Below, piece by piece: positions 35,168 to 38,480 of a stretch of DNA of 38,480 nucleotides (the first letter of the stretch is position 1; every line of letters begins with the position of its first letter). A program made the position numbers and the translations under genes. The DNA is from Hyphomicrobiales bacterium. Its GTDB lineage: Bacteria; Pseudomonadota; Alphaproteobacteria; Rhizobiales; NORP267. The notes beneath the pieces were generated by a model. It searched no databases, was not told the origin of the DNA, and worked only from the letters and a program-made list of their open reading frames with translations. Location of the stretch: the NCBI GenBank assembly GCA_030688605.1, contig JAUYJB010000117.1, positions 1 through 38,480 on the forward strand. Direction: 5' to 3'.

Positions 35168-36050
35168 CCTCGTAGACGGACTTGCAGGCCTTCGGCAGGT
35201 CGGCGAGCCGCAAGGGCGGCTTCGGCTTCACCGGCTTGTCCGGCTTTCTGTAGGGCGCCTCGGTGAACCACCAGTCGAGCGAGGCATCGCAGCCGTCGCC
35301 CGGCGGCGGAGCCGCCTGGTTGGTGCATCCGGTGCTCCCCGGCGGGCAGGAGAGCCGGACGTGGAAATGGTAGTGGTGGCCGTACCAGGGCCGCACCTTG
35401 CGCAGCCAAGCGCGGTCCTTGCCGGCGCTCTTGCAAAGCGCGCGCTTGATCGCCGGGTGCACGAAGATGCGTGCGACGCGAGGATCGCCGGCGGCCGCCT
35501 TGATGACCTCCGTCTGGCCGGCCGACCACAAGGTCGGGTCGATCTTCCAATTGCCTTCCGGGACCTCCGCCTTGGCGCCGATCACCGAAACGGCGCTCAC
35601 CTCCTCGCGCTCTTCGTCCGTGTAGCGGCGCGGCGGCGCCGGCATCAGCCAGATGTCGGCGTCGAGCCCGATCTGGTGGCTGGCATGGCCGGTCAGCATC
35701 GGCCCGCCGCGCGGCTGCGCCAGATCGCCGATGAGAAGCCCCGGCCAGCCCGCGACCTCATGCGCCTTTTGCGCCAGCTTTTCGAGGAAGTCGTTGAGCG
35801 ACGGGTGACCCCAATTGCGGTTGCGGCTTGTGCGCATCACCTGGTGGAACGGCCCGTCGGTCGGCAGTTCCACCGCACCGGCAAGGCAGCCGCGGGTGTA
35901 GCCGCCGATCGCCTGCGGCTTCATGTCGGCGGGCTCCGAGGCGTGGCCGAACAGCTCCTTGGCCGGCGGGGGATCGCCGGCATGGGCGGGCGCCGCCACG
36001 AGCAGCGCGGCGAGCGCCAACGCCGCCATCTCGACATGCCGAACCGTCAT
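35115..36050 (-). CDS. mepA: Penicillin-insensitive murein endopeptidase MepA
   Basis: A 311-residue periplasmic zinc endopeptidase (LAS family) cutting D-Ala-mDAP cross-links. Signal peptide ends about AAPAHAGD. The zinc site is GHASHQIGLDADIWL plus HHYHFHVRLSCP (HxH), and DGCDASLDWWF is the conserved end with paired Cys residues. The ATG at 36050 is chosen because GGAG lies 9 bases upstream; ATG at 36056 would leave only 3 bases. The C-terminal 18 residues overlap the Nudix gene antisense. Confidence 0.96.
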   Translation of the reverse strand: MTVRHVEMAALALAALLVAAPAHAGDPPPAKELFGHASEPADMKPQAIGGYTRGCLAGAVELPTDGPFHQVMRTSRNRNWGHPSLNDFLEKLAQKAHEVAGWPGLLIGDLAQPRGGPMLTGHASHQIGLDADIWLMPAPPRRYTDEEREEVSAVSVIGAKAEVPEGNWKIDPTLWSAGQTEVIKAAAGDPRVARIFVHPAIKRALCKSAGKDRAWLRKVRPWYGHHYHFHVRLSCPPGSTGCTNQAAPPPGDGCDASLDWWFTEAPYRKPDKPVKPKPPLRLADLPKACKSVYEAKPTKIVPASAAAAPGQ

Positions 36051-36763
36051 GCCCATCCACTCCGCGTCACGGACCACCTATCCTGTACGCAACGGTAGGC
36101 CTGCTGCAAGCGCCCGCAACTGTGCACCGCACTGTTGACCAGCCGGTTAACCCGGCGCTGTTCCCCTGTCAAAGAGCCAAACGAAAGTCGCCCTTGAAGA
36201 AGAGGGCAAGCGTCGCCGTTGCCGCGATCTGGAAAGATCCGGGTTTTGCCTTATTCTTCCCCCTTCGCCCAAAGGGGCGCGGGCGCGCGGGCTCTTCAGC
36301 CGCCTTGACCGCCCCAGGGCTCTTTCGAGATAGGGGCTAGCCCGGCCGCCTTAAGCCCAGCCTCAAGCCTTCACGGGCAGCCCCGCCATCGTGCGGGACG
36401 GGCGGCCTGGACGGCCTCCCCGGGTGGCCGTGCCGACTCAATAAACGCAAACCCGCCGGAGGCGCCGCTCCTCTCCCCGTGGGCGGTGTCGGATCCAGAC
36501 CGCGCCCCCGCGTGGGAGAAGATGCCTGTGAGTCTAAGGGCGCTCCGGAGAGCGAGGATAAGTTTTGAATGGGATTCGCGGAAAACCGCGAAAAAACGAG
36601 CTCGGTTTCGAGAATCACGGTAAACGGAAGGTGAAAAGGGGGCGCGGTTTCACCCCCACCTGGCTTCGCGTAAGGCGCAGAAACGCGAAAAGAAAGGGCG
36701 GCCCGGTGGACCGCCCTTTTCGCCTCCCTGGCTTTCACTGAGCCGGGCTATTGATCTCAAGCA
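36051..36763. other. 0.7-kb non-coding stretch with several hairpins
   Basis: No supported gene between mepA and the L,D-transpeptidase gene. It holds hairpins GCCCT/AGGGC (36190-36206), TTCGCGG-AAAA-CCGCGAA (about 36576-36593), GGTGAAA/TTTCACC (36630-36654) and the terminator at 36693-36719. Around 36450-36525 there are fragments like 'ctcctctccccgtgggcgg' and 'cgcgtgggagaag' resembling short intergenic repeats. A small RNA is possible but no known family is recognised. Confidence 0.5.
36693..36719 (-). terminator. Intrinsic terminator of the L,D-transpeptidase gene
   Basis: A perfect 9-bp stem AAAGGGCGG / CCGCCCTTT with a 9-base loop, 45 bases past the stop, followed on the minus strand by a CTTTTC tract. 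On the plus strand it is followed by only one further T, so the minus-strand use is preferred, though it could act both ways. Confidence 0.75.
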
Positions 36764-37399
36764 TCAAAAGACGACCACCTTGGTGCCCACGTCGACGCGA
36801 TTGTAAAGGTCGATGACGTCCTCGTTGAGCATCCGGATGCAGCCCGAGGAGACGGCTTCGCCGATGGTGGTGGCCTCGTTGGTTCCGTGGATTCGATACA
36901 GTGTCGAGCCGATATAGAGCGCCCGCGCGCCGAGCGGATTGTCCGGGCCGCCGGGCATGTAGGCCGGCAGGAAGGGCTGGCGGATGCGCATCTGTTCCGG
37001 CGGCACCCAATCCGGCCATTCCGCCTTGCGGCTGACGCTGTGCGTGCCGGACCACTCGAAGCCCGGCCGGCCGACGCCGACCCCGTAGCGGACCGCCGTG
37101 CCGCCCTCCTGAACGAGATAGAGGAAGCGGCGCTCGGTATCGATCAGGATGGTGCCGGGCGGGTGCGACGATTGCACCTTAACCACCTGGCGCGCATAGA
37201 CCGTACGGTCGCGGGACGCCGGCGCCCTGGCGTCGGTGCGGGCGGCAAACTGGGCCGAGCCCCAAATCACCACCGGCCCGGCCGGGTCCTGGATGCGCGC
37301 GGCGGCGGCCGGCTGCGACGTCATATAGGCGATGGCGGCGGCCAGCAACGTGGCGAAAACTACAGGCTTGGCGGTAACGCCCTTCGAACGATCCGTCAT
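36764..37399 (-). CDS. L,D-transpeptidase (ErfK/YbiS/YcfS/YnhG family)
   Basis: A 211-residue exported enzyme. N-terminal signal or anchor helix (about residues 12-32), then the YkuD domain (about 90-211) with TILIDTERRFLYLVQEGGTA, and the catalytic string IHGTNEATTIGEAVSSGCIRM (HGT ... SxGCIRM; Cys nucleophile). It makes 3-3 cross-links in peptidoglycan or attaches proteins to it. Start is the ATG at 37399 (MTDRSK); upstream in-frame codons lack a ribosome binding site. A good terminator follows the gene. Confidence 0.95.
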   Translation of the reverse strand: MTDRSKGVTAKPVVFATLLAAAIAYMTSQPAAAARIQDPAGPVVIWGSAQFAARTDARAPASRDRTVYARQVVKVQSSHPPGTILIDTERRFLYLVQEGGTAVRYGVGVGRPGFEWSGTHSVSRKAEWPDWVPPEQMRIRQPFLPAYMPGGPDNPLGARALYIGSTLYRIHGTNEATTIGEAVSSGCIRMLNEDVIDLYNRVDVGTKVVVF

Positions 37400-37597
37400 A
37401 CTCACTTGCCGCCGGCGCGGCGGCACCTCCCGTCACCCTGAACACATGGAGCGCGGCATTGCGCGCATCGCCGGCATTTTCGGCGGCAACCGCAAGGAAT
37501 TGGTGAAAGCCAAGGCAAAGAACTGATTTCATTGAATCTTTGGTTAGCAAAGATTTGCCGGCCTAAGCCAGGTACGGCGCGAGGAACGGACCCGGTC

Positions 37598-37948
37598 CTA
37601 GCCGCCCGTCTGGCCGCGCAGGATCTGCCAGACCTCCTGGTACTTCCGGGAAAAACCGGAGCAGCTTCCCCCCGCCGCGCGGCTCGGCGGCTTGAGGGCG
37701 GTCAGCACCGCCTTCACCCCGTAGGCGTCGCGCAGCCGGTTGAACTCCGCCGTGCCGCCGGCGCGCCGCCGGAGATAGTTCATGGCGGCGCGTCCGAAAT
37801 CGTTGGTGTCCTGCTGCCTGCAATAGATCGCCGCGGCATGGAGTTCCCCCCACAGCTCGGCCTTCTCCATCAGCGTCTCCGCCACCGCCGGGCCCGAAAG
37901 GCCGGGGACCGCGAGCAAAGCCGCGAGGAAAATGACCGCCAACCGCAT
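37598..37948 (-). CDS. Small exported protein of unknown function
   Basis: A 116-residue protein with a clean signal peptide (MRLAVIFLAALLAVPGLSG, cleavage near PAVAET). The mature part is mainly helical, has two cysteines (in AIYCRQQ and GGSCSGF) that could form a disulfide, and includes a YLRRRAGG patch. GAGAGG lies 4 bases before the ATG at 37948. No family is recognised. It lies between the L,D-transpeptidase gene and hisS, divergent from hisS. Confidence 0.7.
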   Translation of the reverse strand: MRLAVIFLAALLAVPGLSGPAVAETLMEKAELWGELHAAAIYCRQQDTNDFGRAAMNYLRRRAGGTAEFNRLRDAYGVKAVLTALKPPSRAAGGSCSGFSRKYQEVWQILRGQTGG

Positions 37949-38136
37949 CCTACCTCTCCGCACCGTCTTCCGAAGGGCCGCCAAAAGATAGCATGACCGC
38001 GCCCCGGCCGCGCAACCGGCGGCTGCGTTGATCTTGTTCCGGGCCGGATAATGCTCTAAACCCCGCAGCCTATACCGCCGGATAGTCGATGATGGCCCCA
38101 CAGGCGGGCGATTTCCAAGGATTCCAGGGCGTTGAC

Positions 38137-38480
38137 ATGGGTAAGGACAAGAAAGCGGCGCGCGTATCGGCTCGTCTGCCGCGTGGCTTTGCCGACCGCG
38201 GGCCGGCCGAGCTTGCCGCCCAGCGTGTCCTGCTGGAGACGATCCGGCGCGTCTATGAGCGCTACGGCTTCGAGCCGGTCGAGACGCCGCTCATCGAGTA
38301 CACCGACGCGCTCGGCAAGTTCCTGCCCGACGAGGACCGGCCGAACGAGGGCGTGTTTTCGTTCCGGGACGACGATGAGGGGCAAGAGGCGAGGAGCGGC
38401 CCCGCCGCGACCGGGAAGGGAGAGTGGCTGTCGCTCCGCTACGACCTGACCGCGCCGCTTGCCCGCTACGTCGCCGAGAA
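38137..38480 (+). CDS. hisS: Histidyl-tRNA synthetase, N-terminal part (runs off window end)
   Basis: The first 114 residues of a class II synthetase. [19 protein letters not shown] (motif 1 region preface), [20 protein letters not shown] (motif 1) and [17 protein letters not shown] (motif 2 entrance) are unmistakable HisRS and of the rhizobial type. The ATG at 38137 has AGGG 8 bases upstream. Between VFSFRDDDE and WLSLRYDL there is an extra segment of about 15 residues (82-96), Gly/Ala/Lys/Glu-rich, where relatives have only one or two residues. The rest of the gene is outside the window. Confidence 0.95.
   Translation, partial: MGKDKKAARVSARLPRGFADRGPAELAAQRVLLETIRRVYERYGFEPVETPLIEYTDALGKFLPDEDRPNEGVFSFRDDDEGQEARSGPAATGKGEWLSLRYDLTAPLARYVAE

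Noticed and set aside
36143-36153. GGTTAACC in the gap upstream of mepA as a CtrA site
   Set aside because: Only one half-site matches TTAA-N7-TTAA; the second half is TCAA at the wrong spacing.
36576-36600. TTCGCGG-AAAA-CCGCGAA hairpin followed by A residues as a terminator
   Set aside because: It would need Ts after the stem; the A tract follows on the plus strand and the T tract precedes the stem on the minus strand.
36337-36738. A 133-codon minus-strand frame between mepA and the L,D-transpeptidase gene
   Set aside because: Low-complexity Arg/Pro/Gly-rich translation, includes the terminator stem, and no ribosome binding site.
37446-37526. A 26-codon plus-strand frame (MERGIARIAGIFGGNRKELV...)
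   Set aside because: Looks protein-like but has no ribosome binding site and no recognisable family; too short to support by itself.

Overview
The window is high-GC, densely coded chromosomal DNA from an alphaproteobacterium, most likely of the order Hyphomicrobiales (Rhizobiales). This rests on gene order (lptC-lptA-lptB-rpoN-hpf-ptsN; Hsp20 beside DUF1150; infC / rpmI-rplT-pheS-pheT), on protein style, and on an intergenic repeat ending in a '...catgctctaa' motif typical of that order. No species is claimed. There is no intact mobile element and no CRISPR array.

1-6.8 kb (minus strand) is a compact respiratory operon and the most interesting part. In transcription order it encodes two small membrane proteins, a CuA subunit II, a B-type heme-copper oxidase subunit I, heme O synthase, an SCO1/SenC copper chaperone, a fused cytochrome b / 2x[4Fe-4S] / MvhD-like protein, an anchored protein of unknown function and a bacteriohemerythrin (cut by the window edge). 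Subunit I keeps all heme and CuB histidines, but the active-site tyrosine four residues after the first CuB histidine is a glutamine. This suggests a nitric oxide reductase of the recently recognised HCO-derived kinds rather than an ordinary oxygen reductase. A perfect FNR/FixK/Dnr-type palindrome lies upstream. No c-type cytochrome is encoded, so the fused cytochrome b/iron-sulfur protein is a candidate new electron-transfer partner.

6.8-12.0 kb is accessory: a decayed serine recombinase fragment, periplasmic Cu/Zn superoxide dismutase, a three-domain ACP / acyl-AMP ligase / acyltransferase protein, and a small heat-shock gene with a heat-shock-type promoter and a leader that folds like a ROSE RNA thermometer, followed by a DUF1150 gene and a dispersed repeat.

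12.0-18.0 kb (minus strand) is the conserved envelope/sigma-54 block: LptC, LptA, LptB, RpoN, long-form HPF and PtsN, preceded upstream by tRNA-Leu(CAG) and an RNase D-type exonuclease.

18.2-24.2 kb holds an NDUFA9-like epimerase, UppP (with an unusual C-terminal extension antisense to its neighbour), a glutathione S-transferase, QueG, an NAD-binding epimerase-like protein and a GT4 glycosyltransferase.

24.2-30.6 kb is translation: infC (apparently with an AUA start), an isoprenylcysteine methyltransferase-like membrane protein, a small exported protein, and rpmI-rplT-pheS-pheT. pheT meets argG tail to tail with overlapping stop codons.

30.6-38.5 kb has argG, a LysE/RhtB exporter overlapping threonine synthase, msrA, a Nudix hydrolase, MepA endopeptidase, a 0.7-kb non-coding stretch with hairpins, an L,D-transpeptidase, a small exported protein and the start of hisS. 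Coordinates of starts were chosen from ribosome binding sites and family lengths; family calls come from motifs read by eye, without database searches.
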